A DNA stretch of 64,000 nucleotides from Siphonodentalium dalli (Eukaryota > Mollusca > Scaphopoda > Gadilida > Siphonodentaliidae), in contig CP136061.1 in the NCBI GenBank assembly GCA_032622095.1, positions 196,586,935 to 196,650,934 on the forward strand, in the 5' to 3' direction. The position numbers were made by a program, and so were the translations under genes. The notes beneath the pieces are model-generated. The model ran no database searches. It had not been told where the DNA came from and saw only the letters and a list, made by a program, of their open reading frames with translations. Of the stretch, positions 34,151-45,404 are shown piece by piece. Each line of letters opens with the position of its first letter. The first letter of the stretch is position 1.

Positions 34151-35479
34151 TTGGTCATTTCACGATAGGACTGACCTGCACGGCCATTTCATGAAATGAC
34201 TGAATATGCTGGGCATTTCATGAAATGGCTGATTCACAATGTGACTATAACATACCGTATACTAAATCCTCAATGCCTAGTACATATAGCTACATTGGGT
34301 CGTTTGTTGAACGTATTATATGAAAGTTTCCTACTAATTAATAGTTATCCTATGCACCAAGGGTGCTTATACCTAAGGCAGGTAAATGACGTCATATATT
34401 TTTTTCTATATCCATCATTGATTTTTCAAGATAGCGGGTATAGATTTTGGAGAAATTGTCACGTGACTTCCGGTTAGCAACCGTGTGGAGATTGCAAAAA
34501 ACGCGGAATTGGAAATGAAGGATCGCGATAAAATTGAAAGTAACTACTTCACAACTTACGAATAATTCACATGTGATTTCGGTCTATTAATTTCATTTAG
34601 ACCAATTTCGTTGGTTCGCTTAATGAATACGAAAAATGAAGAAGTCATGACGAGAATCCAGACAAAATTTTACAATGCACGACATGCCTTGTCAAGTTGG
34701 CATGTCGTCTCCGTCGTAACCACTGCATGATGTTACATAAATTATTCTTAGAGTTATGTCGCCGAAAAAAGGCAAATTTGAGGCACATAATGTGTGGTTG
34801 CTCCACTACGGGTCACGTACGATTCATATTAGTTATCCTATGCACATGTGTTATCTTTTCGTATGTTTGTCATCTTCTCATGTTCCTGGACACGGGCCCC
34901 TCCGAATGACTAATACTATATTCCAGCGTATACTTTTATAACTGAGTGGGAGAACCCATTTAGTATGAAAAGGGTGAAATTATATTTCAAAAGAAGTGGA
35001 ACATCACAATCAACTCTGTAATTCATTTGTGCATGACCGCCCATTTGAAAAAGACATTGTTTATATGTACCACTTGGTGTTGGACCCTAAAATAATAATA
35101 GACTAGAAAATTGTGTATGTCTTTAATCTGTTATACATTTAGTTGTTATATTATTGGTTAAATATTCTTCGGTAAAATTGTGTTGATGTTAAATTCGTTG
35201 AGTTTTTTTTTACCCCCCCCCCCCAGCCCCGCGCGCTATCAGCATTCAGGCAGAAACATACATGCAAACAAGTCCGTCAGAGATTGGGAAATAACTTCTG
35301 GGTCTGATTCTTCATCTCCAGTTTAAGCCCGCGAGTTTAAACCCGCGAGTTTAAACCGGGTTTAAATCACCCACATTGACCGTCCAGCCAAGTCTGTTTT
35401 AGGAGGGCTTTTATGATCGCTCAGTGGCTAGCTGATTCGATGAGACACGCACGAAATCAAACTACTCAATTGCCAGGCG

Positions 35480-36120
35480 GATCACAAATAGACCGGTAGA
35501 ATGGCTATTGATACGCCCTCAACTAACGCAGACAAGCGCACGATTATAACAACCATTGTTTGAGAGTGAATCAATTGCCATGATGACACCAAGCCTCCAC
35601 TCTCATCTTATAGATTACACCGTCAGTTGATATTATTTACAGCTCCACCCATTTTACTGATTGTGTAACAATTGCAAAACTTCGTCCAGAAAAGACGTCC
35701 GTGACACAAACAATATATACATGCACGTTACAGGTGTGAGCGGTTCTCGCGTATAAATGTACAATTAATATATGCTCGAATCACACGCATGCAGACCAGT
35801 AGAACGGTTATTGGCACGCCCTCAACTAACGCGAACAAGCCGGCGTACGCTTAACACCAAGCTGCCACTGTCATATTATGGACACGTCGTAAATCGAGAT
35901 TACGCTTAACACCAAGCTGCCACTGTCATCTTATAGACACGTCGTAAATCGAGATTACGCTTAACACCAAGCTGCCACTGTCATCTTATAGACACGTCGT
36001 AAATCGAGATTACGCTTAACACCAAGCTGCCACTGTCATCTTATAGACACGTCGTAAATCGAAATTATTTACAGCGCCACCCATTTAATTGCAAACCGCT
36101 GTCCAGAAACGACATCATCT
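35480..36120. repeat. Repeat block with a 55-bp tandem (35846-36067)
   Basis: Four head-to-tail units start CGCTTAACACCAAGCTGCCA at 35848, 35903, 35958 and 36013, an exact 55-bp period. The larger block is a direct duplication: 35480-35730 and 35790-36250 share CGCCCTCAACTAACGC, TTATTTACAGC-CCACCCATTT and ATGCACGTTACAGGTGTGAG. Confidence 0.85.
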
Positions 36121-36693
36121 CAGGTATCTCCCCCCTCCAACAACTCGGGTTTGTTGGAACGTCGAATTATATGGTTTAGTTACCGGTTTGAGGTTATAAA
36201 ACGCAAATAAATGATTTTCAAGTGACACCAAAATATCTCCATGCACGTTACAGGTGTGAGCGCTTCCCGCTTATCAATTTCCAATAAAAAAATATTCTCG
36301 TTATCTCACCGCGAAGGTCTGCATTATTGGCAAGTACAATTATATAGTTCAAACTTCATACTGTACAATAAACTGATATGCACAAGAGAAGTGATCATTG
36401 TAAATATACGTCTTTGTGTTTTTTTTCTTTCTCTCTCACCACACTAAAATTCATCAGTTCATCAATCTTCTCATTACATGGTATTTCTTCATCTTACACA
36501 ATCTTATCTTCCACTTCTCACTGACCACTATATGTCCACTATTCTTTTCTTAGGAGATGACTCTATATAAGCATCTAATGTGTGTTGTCAAATCCTCTTC
36601 TCTCTCCAAGTCTCTCTACATATATACACCAGAAAACTAAGATGCATGCATCAGGTCGGCCGTGAACTATCTACCATAGAATTGTTGTAGCTA
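36120..36693. other. No recognised feature
   Basis: AT-rich and pyrimidine-rich stretch (TTTTCTTTCTCTCTCACC near 36422); no gene or repeat end assigned. Confidence 0.4.
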
Positions 36694-37067
36694 TCGATTA
36701 TACATTTTGGAACACCTGTCTGTATGTATATGTGTATGCATGAATGCATGTGTGTATGTGTTATAGACTCTAACACTGCTCGAATTTGGTATTTAACGTG
36801 TCAACTTGACCTCGCTCATAGGCATGTTTCTGGACCTTGACCGATCCGACTAACAAATTGTGTGTACGACTACTTCGATCCCGGGAGCAATATGGACGGG
36901 TCAAATTTCACGTGGGACCATGTTCTCGAACGTGCTGATATAGGCATGTTTCTGGACCAATTGAACAATAATTTGGCCAGACGCTGTATATACTGGGTAC
37001 TGTCCTGATGGAGGCGATCACAAAAAAATCACTAACTAGCCCGAACGAAGTCGAGTACATCAGCTAG
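36694..37067 (+). mobile_element. Helitron-like element, first of a tandem pair
   Basis: Starts A|TCGATTATACATTTTGG-AACACCTGTCTG. It ends with the weak hairpin AGCCCGAACGAAGTCGAG, then ACATCAGCTAG|T. The TC start, CTAG end, 3' hairpin and A|T flanks fit a canonical Helitron. At 374 bp with no Rep/helicase it is non-autonomous. The next element begins directly after it. Confidence 0.65.
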
Positions 37068-37554
37068 TTTAATATATATTTTGGACGTTTGTCTGTCTGT
37101 TTGTCTGTTAGCTATGACCGGGAAAACTGCCGGACAGATTTGACGAAATTTGATACCTTGGGGAAATTATTTCCAGGGAGTATTTTGGACGGGTCAAATC
37201 TTGATCCCGACCTGACTTTGACATTCAAAAAGATCAATTCAAGGTAAAATCTGGTAAAACGGAAGTATTTCAACGAAATTTGATACCTACTGTTACTTTT
37301 GTCCCAGGAGTGTTTCGGGTGGGTCAAATCATGACCCTGACCTGATCTTGACATTCAAAATTGTCAATTCAAGGTCAAATCGGGTAAAGCCGGGCGGATT
37401 TCGACGGGTACTTTTGTCCGGGGAGTGTTTTGGACGGGTCAAACCGTGACCCCGACATGACCTTCACCTTTAAATAGTCAATTCAAGGTTAAATCGCGCA
37501 ATTCTCCGAAAATCAGAGGGGAACATCCCGGACGAAGTCGGGTCCACCAGCTAC
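37068..37554 (+). mobile_element. Helitron-like element, second of the pair
   Basis: Begins TTTAATATATATTTTGGACG (TC mutated to TT). It ends with the hairpin CCCGGACGAAGTCGGG, then TCCACCAGCTAC|T, one base off CTRR. The body has repeats of about 130 bp, each with TTCAAGGTCAAATC- and GGGGAGTGTTTTGGACGGG-like segments. It is related to the minus-strand element at 56329-57055. Confidence 0.6.
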
Positions 37555-37789
37555 TATTATATATTTCTAGATTTAGTTACAAACTAAATACCTGTATATT
37601 GTACAAAGAAATGTTTGACAAATATATCTGTATCAATATTACCATACGGGTCATTAAAATAGATACGACGAAACAAATTTTGAAGGGTGCATGTATCAGG
37701 TAAATTTTTATATTTCAAATGATGACAGGAACGCGGAAAGTTGAAGTACCTACGTATAAACTGGCTATCGCATGAAAAGATATACATGT

Positions 37790-39065
37790 ATATAAAAACC
37801 AAAATAGAAGATGACTGCTGGCGACAATGTTTTCCAAAAAAATTCAAAGCATTCGATAGCTCCCATCTAGTTGTCAGCCCGAAGATCAATATGAAGTTTG
37901 GTGACTATCAGATGAGGGATATGTCTGTACAGTTGCTAAACAATTCAGTCATGCAAAAGAGGATAAAAGAGTAAGATACCAAATTGCTGCCTGTGGTAAT
38001 GTTTTTTAACGAAATTCGGGAAAATTAGATTACTCTCACCCTGGTTATCCAGAAGATCATTGTGGAATCTGGTGACGATCGGACAAGGGGTGTCGTCTGT
38101 AGGATCAACCAAATTATTTAGCCATAAAAATAGTAAAATTGAAGATCACCGCTGGCAGTGATGTCTTCACAAGGACAGTTTGAGAACAAAATATGGCTCA
38201 CATCTAGCGGTGACCCAAAATATCCACATGAGAAAAAGTTCTCCAATAAAAGCTGGCTGCAGGGTGCGCCAATTGATTCAAATTCGAAATTTAGCAGGGT
38301 GTACTGCTTGTTGCCATGTTTTCCCCGCAAATTTGATAGACTGATGGACAAAACCACTGAATCCGTTGAATCAATATACATGGATTAATTTATATGCATT
38401 GTTATACACAGTACTGAAAATAACTATATTGCTAGTATACACAAAATAAACCATATATCATGGCTATGGGTTCTAATATCCGAACATGACAGCTGAGAAC
38501 TTGGTGTGAATTAAAGAGTGGTGGTTTCTCAAGCATATCTAACCCTCCACGCAGAAATATGCCATTAAATGTCATAAGTATAATCTAGCTTGAGGACAGA
38601 AGTGATCCATAAAACCCCCTTTAATTCAACCAGGTCCTCGCGTGATGTATGGTCGATCACATGATGATCTAGGGGGGGGGTAGAATTGTTGTATAAAAAC
38701 AGCACTGCATGTAAATATAAAATAAAATAGTGCTACATCTTATTACAGATTATTGCCATATATAATCAGTGATTATACAGACAGTCTGACAAAATAAAGT
38801 TCCAGTGACACTCTATCCGAAGAGGGGAATAATTTCATCTGTTACAGTCAATGGAGCAATTATGAATCTGGAAAGGTGAAATTTCTAAGTAATACTATAT
38901 ATCGACATGACGCGATACCATATAACGTAAATGCAATATGGCCGCTGGCGACCATTTTTTCCTATGAAATTAAAAACATATTTGATAGCTCTCATCTGAT
39001 AGATCAATATCAAGATAAATATGAAGTTTGGTGATGATCGGATGAGTGAAGTGGACTGTGGTCTG
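37790..39065. repeat. Diverged copies of a GCTGGCGACAATGTTTT-type repeat
   Basis: Similar segments near 37815, 37990, 38148 and 38942 combine (C/G)CTGGCGAC-ATTTTTT, a GATAGCTCTCATCT segment and ATGAAGTTTGGTGA-GATCGGATGA. This pattern belongs to an old dispersed repeat. Open frames of 76-87 codons here are by-products. Confidence 0.55.
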
Positions 39066-39085
39066 TGCTAAACGGTTTAGTAATG

Positions 39086-39420
39086 CTTAAAAAGATTCTT
39101 TTCTTAATATTTTTATGTTCACTTTATAAACTTCACTGAGTCATCTTTGTCATGTATTGAGTTTGATATCTTTTGTTAACAGTTTATAAATCATGTATGT
39201 CTCATGTTTGTAATTTTAATTTATGTGTTTATTATCATTAAATAAAGTTGCATTCCTTAAAAAGATTCTTACCTCAATGTTTTTATGTTCACTTTATAAA
39301 CTCCACTGAGTCATCTTTGTCATGTATTGAATTTGATATCTTTTGTTAACAGTTTATAAATTATGTATGTCTCGTGTTCGTTATTATATTATATACACTT
39401 TATAGTGTGTTTTCAGAACG
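39086..39420. repeat. Tandem duplication, two units of about 168 bp
   Basis: CTTAAAAAGATTCTT, then TTTTTATGTTCACTTTATAA and TGAGTCATCTTTGTCATGTA, occur from 39086 and again from 39256. ATTAAATAAAGTTGC at the end of the first unit contains AATAAA and may be a retroelement or transcript 3' end. Confidence 0.8.
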
Positions 39421-39728
39421 GAAAAAAAATGAATAAAATCAACAAATTTGTAAATTTAAAAACAATTCAAACGTTGCTGTATTCCATGTCCCAGCCCGGA
39501 CATATACACCAAATTTCAATAATATTCACAGAGAAACAACGGACCAAACGCTATATAACACCCGTATACATCTTTTATTCCGAACCGGACTTAGCCTCGG
39601 GTACATGTTATAGTAGGTACCGAATTGACACACGTCGACTGGGGCGAGTTGGCCCTGGGGCGATTAGGCCGATTAGGGCACCTTCTATAATTTACCGTAT
39701 GTATCCGTTTACGCGTAGATTACTTTAG
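39363..39728 (+). CDS. Unassigned 121-codon open frame
   Basis: The longest frame in the region between the two TSP1 gene copies that does not lie in an obvious repeat. The acceptor-like GTGTGTTTTCAG near 39417 precedes NGKKMNKINKFVNLKTIQ, and the C-terminal part is arginine-rich (RIDTRRLGRVGPG). No domain, no clear promoter and no partner exon. It could be chance. Confidence 0.15.
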   Translation: MYVSCSLLYYIHFIVCFQNGKKMNKINKFVNLKTIQTLLYSMSQPGHIHQISIIFTEKQRTKRYITPVYIFYSEPDLASGTCYSRYRIDTRRLGRVGPGAIRPIRAPSIIYRMYPFTRRLL

Positions 39729-40017
39729 AATGTTCCGCAATTAATACCGTAAATAGAGCGACCATATTTGACAGAGAATGCCTCTGTTATTGATTATCAA
39801 GTTGCTATACATTAAAAACGACAAATTCACAATCTGGCGTATTATTCTGGCTGTCGGGGCTGAAAATATAAGGTCTACCAGGAAAAAAATAGCAAGCCAA
39901 ATTTGTTATCCTGGAAAAAGGAGATCTTCGTGTATAACATAACCCGCTTTAGGAAAATGTTCTGCAGCGCCCAGAATAGGGGTGGGGTCGGACGTAAATT
40001 ATGAAGGTACGTATACG

Positions 40018-42240
40018 ATATGTTGTGGCATAGGAATTACTCAGTTATACAAGTATATGTGAAATAAAAGCACGGGGTCGAATATAGTGACACGGACAGA
40101 AAATAATACCATCGCGTCCATGCAATGGCCGTCAAAATGGCCGCAACTCCAAGACATACCACGACGAAAGCAAAATATTGGATAACCATATAGGAGTGAA
40201 AATGCGTATTTTTAATGTACAAGTATGTTATTTAGTTTCTTGAAAGGTACACAGATCATTAAAACAGATCCAACTGAAGGATTTATTGATCACTGCAACG
40301 CAAGTGAAACCCAATGGTTTATGTCTTTACAGTTCGGGTTTTCTGCTTATCCAACATCCAACTGTTCGGCCAAAATATAATAACTTTTGTCATGCAACAC
40401 ACAAAGTAATGCTTCGCCACACAGTGCATGGTAGTTTCATTTGGCATTGTGAATAATCATTGAATGTAAACATAAACACAACTGTTTCATTTGGCATTGT
40501 GATTAAATATTGAATGTAAACATAAATACATAAACTGAAGTGCACACCCTTGTGGTATAAAGACTAGTTACATTTATGGAATTTGTTCTAAATAATCGAC
40601 TCCTTAACCACAGCAGAATTATGGGTAACTTTTCAGGATTTAGACGGAAATATGGCTTCGCTTGTTGCCAACAAGCCATATTTCCGACTAAATCCTGCAA
40701 AAGCTACCCGTAATTCTGCTGTGGTTAAGGAGTCGATTATTTAGAGCATTACTGTATGTCCCAATGCTTATCATACTGCAAAGAAACACTCATTTCGTCA
40801 ATAGATTAGCGCCATATCTCACCTGATCAACGTTGATCAAAGTTTATGTAAGACTAATTTTTATGCTACTACCAAACCGGTTTATTAGAAGACAGTTTTG
40901 TTCAAATTACTTCAGTCCCCACTTTACAACTGGACTATACTACCACGCAATGCACAATATTAGTTTTCAGTATCGTTTTGTTTGAAAATATCTTACCAAT
41001 ACCACCCACCAATTGTGCTAAATAGCAGGGGACCATCGTTTAAAGTTGTTATTTCAGTGTTGAACATTCGCTAAATGTTGCTATTTGTGATTTTGTGTAC
41101 AACGACTATATGTAACATTATGGATAAGGGGTAAACGCGGTGATGCGGTTGCAGAAATCGCTGTACTTTTTACGTATATGTGTCTTTGGTGAATATAACC
41201 AAATATAATTTCCAGCTATAAACACAGTCTCGGCTACAGAATATGTAAACCATATTAGTCGAGTTTAGAATTTATTGAAGATAGGCTATGGTACTCCTTT
41301 GTGTTTTGATAAATCGTGTTCATGATATACAACCATGCACTATTGTGATAAAAGCGAAATATTCGTGTTTTGTCACCTGATTGGATGCAACTATGATTGC
41401 TATTGTGAGACATATACAATAGGATCTTCACATTTTACCCAGTACTACATGTATATGGAAAGAAAATGAACATTGATAGATAATCATATAGTGCTCTTTA
41501 CTGATTTAGGGCTACACAACAGACTATAATTAATATGGCAATGCAGATAAACTGTGTATTGAAAGAAAATTCAATTCACAGTAGATAGCCATGTAGTGCC
41601 CTTTGACTGGTTAATGGTAAAACAACAGATTCACCGGGACCCAGTAGACAGCATACTATTCAGGTGATGAATATCGCACAGTTTACATGGATATATTTGG
41701 AAGCAATACCATTTTAGGATGGTGATCATAAACAAAAGTGGATTATATTGCACCATCTGTGTAACTAAACTAATATATGTGTGTGTCGTTTAACTCTTTG
41801 AGACACATAAAGATACATATGATATTCGTTTTTGACAAACATAAAACTCATTGTGGAATAGATAGAAAGTCCGTATACTAAGCCATATCTACTGAGGCGA
41901 GACTAGTCTCTGAGTAAACATTCTGCGTAATGATATATACAAACAGGACACAAAGGCACCACCATCCGCGCTGACTTGCGCCACAGCGTGATTGTCCGCG
42001 CCAGCTTGTTTTTCCGAGTTTCAATGAAATGGCAATTCAAGCAAAATGCGCGGCGAGTGTAGTGTATATATAATTAAACAGTTAAATGGGATTTAATAGG
42101 AATGTATAATGATTCTGTGACATTTTCTAGAAGCGGAAATATATGTACTCAGAGCAGTCTCACGAATGTGACCGATCATCATTTATTTTGATATCTATAA
42201 CATCAAACCTGTGAAAATTCATTGTTAGCATGATAACTAT
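40018..42240. mobile_element. Repeat family member A (partners 43257-43575, 45405-47607)
   Basis: 40018-41455 matches 45612-46857 directly (for example TTCTGCTTATCCAACATCCA in both). 42060-42240 matches 46905-47045 in inverted order. On the minus strand 40037-40222 is open and contains LGVAAILTA and FLSVSLYS, shared with members B and C. The family is probably a mobile element; its class is not recognised. Confidence 0.6.
40588..40744. repeat. Foldback insertion with 70-bp arms
   Basis: AATAATCGACTCCTTAACCA and onward pairs with the complement at the right, around a short centre (CTTCGCTTGTTGCCAACAAG). The paralogous stretch near 46115-46150 lacks it, so it inserted after that local duplication. 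Confidence 0.85.
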
Positions 42241-42289
42241 TCATAGAGAACCGGATAAATTGTGTAGATCCTAATGATAATCCTGGACA

Positions 42290-42530
42290 AAGTCATATTG
42301 GACTCACAGAAGTCACATTGGACTACCGAAAGTCATATTTGACTCGCATCGAGTCCAATATGACATTTATACATATTTTTATCGGGACGCCGGACGTCAT
42401 TTTGATAACAATACAGATGGATAATAAAAATATGTGTTCACCACAACTCGTCCAAGTTGTGGTGAAAAGTAATATGACTTTTCACCACAACCTGGACTCG
42501 TACACAAAATGCATACTGTACACAGCATTG
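42290..42530. repeat. Cluster of short hairpins
   Basis: AAGTCATATTTGACTCGCAT is followed by its partial complement CGAGTCCAATATGACA. CACCACAACTCGTCCAAGTT is followed by GTGGTG, and a further copy TTTCACCACAACCTGGAC follows. No coding meaning was found. Confidence 0.5.
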
Positions 42531-42760
42531 TATAATAACTTTATGTTGTAACGATGAGTGTTGAAAAATCGGGAAATGTAACTAGTATTATATGGCAAGG
42601 GTATGAACTTCAGTTTCTGCTTTACATTAAAAAACTAATCAATATTCCGATTGAAACTACCACATACTGTAGTTCCATGCATGTCCGAAATTATTAGTAT
42701 TGGCCCGACTACTGGAATGAATCCCGAACAGTTATAAAGACGTAAATCATTGGGTTTTAA

Positions 42761-43213
42761 CCCTTTACCCAACAAACCGGCCAAAAACGCCCAAATAAAG
42801 CTTCAACAGCCTAAATATCTTCGGTCTGTCTCAATAACACCATACAAATATGTATATCATTGGAACCGGTTCATCGACCACATTGTGATGGTTACAGTTA
42901 TGCCCTGTGCCATTGCATTCTCTTATATATGCGAGTCGACCATAGGTCGCCTCGCATATATAAGAGAATGCATTGGCCTAAAAAAAATATTTTTTCACTT
43001 TTTACCATTTTTTCTTACATTCTTTAACAATTTTATAATTTTTTCTTACATTTTTTAACAATTTTTATAATATTTTTCTACATTCTTTGACAATTTTATC
43101 ATTTTTAATATGTGTTAAGCCAATACATTCTCTTATATATACGAGGCGACCTATGGTCGACTCGCATATATAAGAGAATGCATTGGCACAGGGCCGTTCT
43201 GTTGGGTAAAGGG
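42761..43213. mobile_element. piggyBac-type MITE
   Basis: TTAA at 42757-42760 and 43214-43217 flank perfect ends CCCTTTACCCAACA and TGTTGGGTAAAGGG. Inside are two hairpins built from CATTCTCTTATATATGCGAG and its complement (42913-42972 and 43127-43187), and a T-rich centre. It is 453 bp with no transposase. Confidence 0.88.
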
Positions 43214-43256
43214 TTAACTTCATTGCAATGACAAATATAATCCTTGAGATGGATCT

Positions 43257-43575
43257 GTGTTAATGATATGTGTACCTTTAAAGATATTTAGCAACATACT
43301 TGTAAATTACCAATACGAATGTTCACTTCTAGATGGTTATCCAAAATGTTTGTTTCGTCTTGGCATGGTTTGGAGTTGCGGCCATTTTGACAGCCATGTC
43401 GTGGCCGCTATTGCCTTATTTTCTGTCCGTGTCACTCTATTCGCCCCAATACTCTGATTAAAAAAACACCTTACTTCCAATGGCCGGAATATGGGCATTT
43501 TTAAAATCGCTGTAAAATTTTTTTATCAAAGCGAATTTTGGATATGTTATAAAGGAGATATTCAGGCTTCAAATG
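43257..43575 (+). mobile_element. Repeat family member C (fragment, inverted to A and B)
   Basis: Reverse-complement similarity to 40080-40260 and 45690-45870. The frame 43333-43461 (42 codons) contains WFGVAAILTAMSW and YFLSVSLYS, preceded by an acceptor-like CACTTCTAG. A weak match to the terminal frame follows near 43540 (NFGYV). Confidence 0.5.
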
Positions 43576-43906
43576 ACTAAATGACCAGCCTATACCGGGA
43601 AATAATTATTTTTCTCAGTCACGGGAAATAATGATTTATCTGTCACGGGATATTATATCTCAATGACATTTGGCACGAATTTTGACCATAATGAGGACTT
43701 TCAACGCTGTTTTAATTAGTTTTGTTTTTATTATTCATTATATGGCTAATCACCTCTGTTTAGATAGATAAATGTTGATATGTGTCTGTCCGCACGAGTC
43801 TGAACCATGGGTCATCATATCTCAATGTCAATTGAATTGGGTGGATATATTCAGTACAAAGACAGCTTTTAAATAAAAGGATCCGTTGATGTGATCAAAC
43901 AAGGTC

Positions 43907-44297
43907 ATGGTCCTGTTACTTCTACTTTGGGCATGCCTAGCATTTGCTGTATGCACCAAGGGGGTATATATATGCACCGGGCGACAATCCAACTCTTGTT
44001 TGCTACTAATTTGCAGGCTCCAGCATATCAAGTGATGTGTTTGCTGCATTCGCCTTTTACAGTCGGAGTGAAAATGAAGAGCGTTGTATTATTCAATGGA
44101 CCACCCTTCGCGTTCAGACAATGCGTCCAGCGGACAAAGCGCTGTACATAGCAATAAGCAATCTCAAACTACTTACATTTATTGATATAAATTTAATTTT
44201 GTATTGTCGGCAACAATATCAGATATATACATATCGGAACTATAAACTGTTAAACTCGCTTGTCGCGAGGGACAACTTGTCTGCATATTTTTATTAG
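43907..44297 (+). CDS. Possible small secreted-protein gene, two exons
   Basis: ATG at 43907 starts MVLLLLWACLAFAVCTKG, a strong signal-peptide pattern. GTATAT follows, and an acceptor TACTAATTTGCAG ends at 44020, giving a candidate intron of about 57-60 bp. After it two frames are open: in phase 0 a 44-codon frame to 44151, and in another phase a longer one to 44297. Only the short one joins in frame. No homology recognised. This is a hypothesis from sequence signals only. Confidence 0.2.
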
Positions 44298-44299
44298 TA

Positions 44300-45404
44300 T
44301 TATAAAGAATACATTACATATAAGGGATTGGAGGACAAGTTATGTAAAACTTATATGGACATCCGCTCCCTTTAGATCATACATGAAACATATAACAATT
44401 TATTTTGGATTTATACCAGGTTTGCATTGATTCGGTTCCCATCGACAACACACACAAATAAATAAACGTTTGATAGAATATCAGCATCGCCTGCATAAAT
44501 CACCCATACATAACACAATCATGAAGAAGATGGAGCGACTGACCAAACTTGGATATAATAGTAAATGGGAAGCGGACGAAGCAATGGGCAAATTCAAGAG
44601 ATGTACTCATTGGAATGTACATTAAAAGTCAAGATTCAGACATGGACGATGACATAAAAGATTCAGACGATGATTATATTTCTATAAACTTCATCCCAAT
44701 ATTTTTGTTTTGTCTTTGTTATATATGGTCTGTGGCTGTATGGCGATGGGTCTATTGCGATGAACAGCCATGCAGAATATTTTAATTTCCATTGGTTGTG
44801 TAAGAGCTCTTCGCTATAATAACATCTGAATGTGGCTATTGGTTCATCAGATACTCAAATGTGTGATACAGGCCATAACTTTTAATATGCTTTAAGTTGT
44901 AAAGATCGGAGTGAAAATATATGAAATGATTGTCTAATACTTTACCATGACACATGGATTTTCACAAAATGCTCTTCAAAATAAGTAAATGTTGGGGACA
45001 CAGAACTATATGTTTGTTATTTGGAAAATGCGTCACACAGAAGCAACATTACCTCACAAATGTGATTTATTGGTAAACTCGTTCAGAGAAACTTATGTGA
45101 TTACGAACGTCCAGAAAATTGTTGCATGGAGTGCATGCTATTGCAGTTTGTAATCGATCGCTTTTGAAATTAATTAAATCAAGGTGTTTAATGTTTAAAG
45201 AGGGTTAGCTACATTAAGGTAACAAATTTAAAAAAGGAAAGCTGTACACTAGATTGTGGTTCGAAAGCTATCAGAACATTCAAATTATACAAGCGTGGGT
45301 TTAAACAGTTGCACTCCTGTATGCAAAATGACCGCTTATATCTGTATATCTTTGGGTAATAAACATTTAAAAAAAAAACATATACCCGCCTGATTTACGT
45401 CAAG
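44300..45404. other. No recognised feature
   Basis: Contains a 78-codon + frame (44549-44785) with an acidic DSDMDDDIKDSDDD run and a hydrophobic segment. Without splice or start context it is not called a gene. Confidence 0.4.

Noticed and set aside
35846-36067. Regular repeats that might be mistaken for a CRISPR array
   Set aside because: The 55-bp units abut directly with no unique spacers, in a eukaryotic context.
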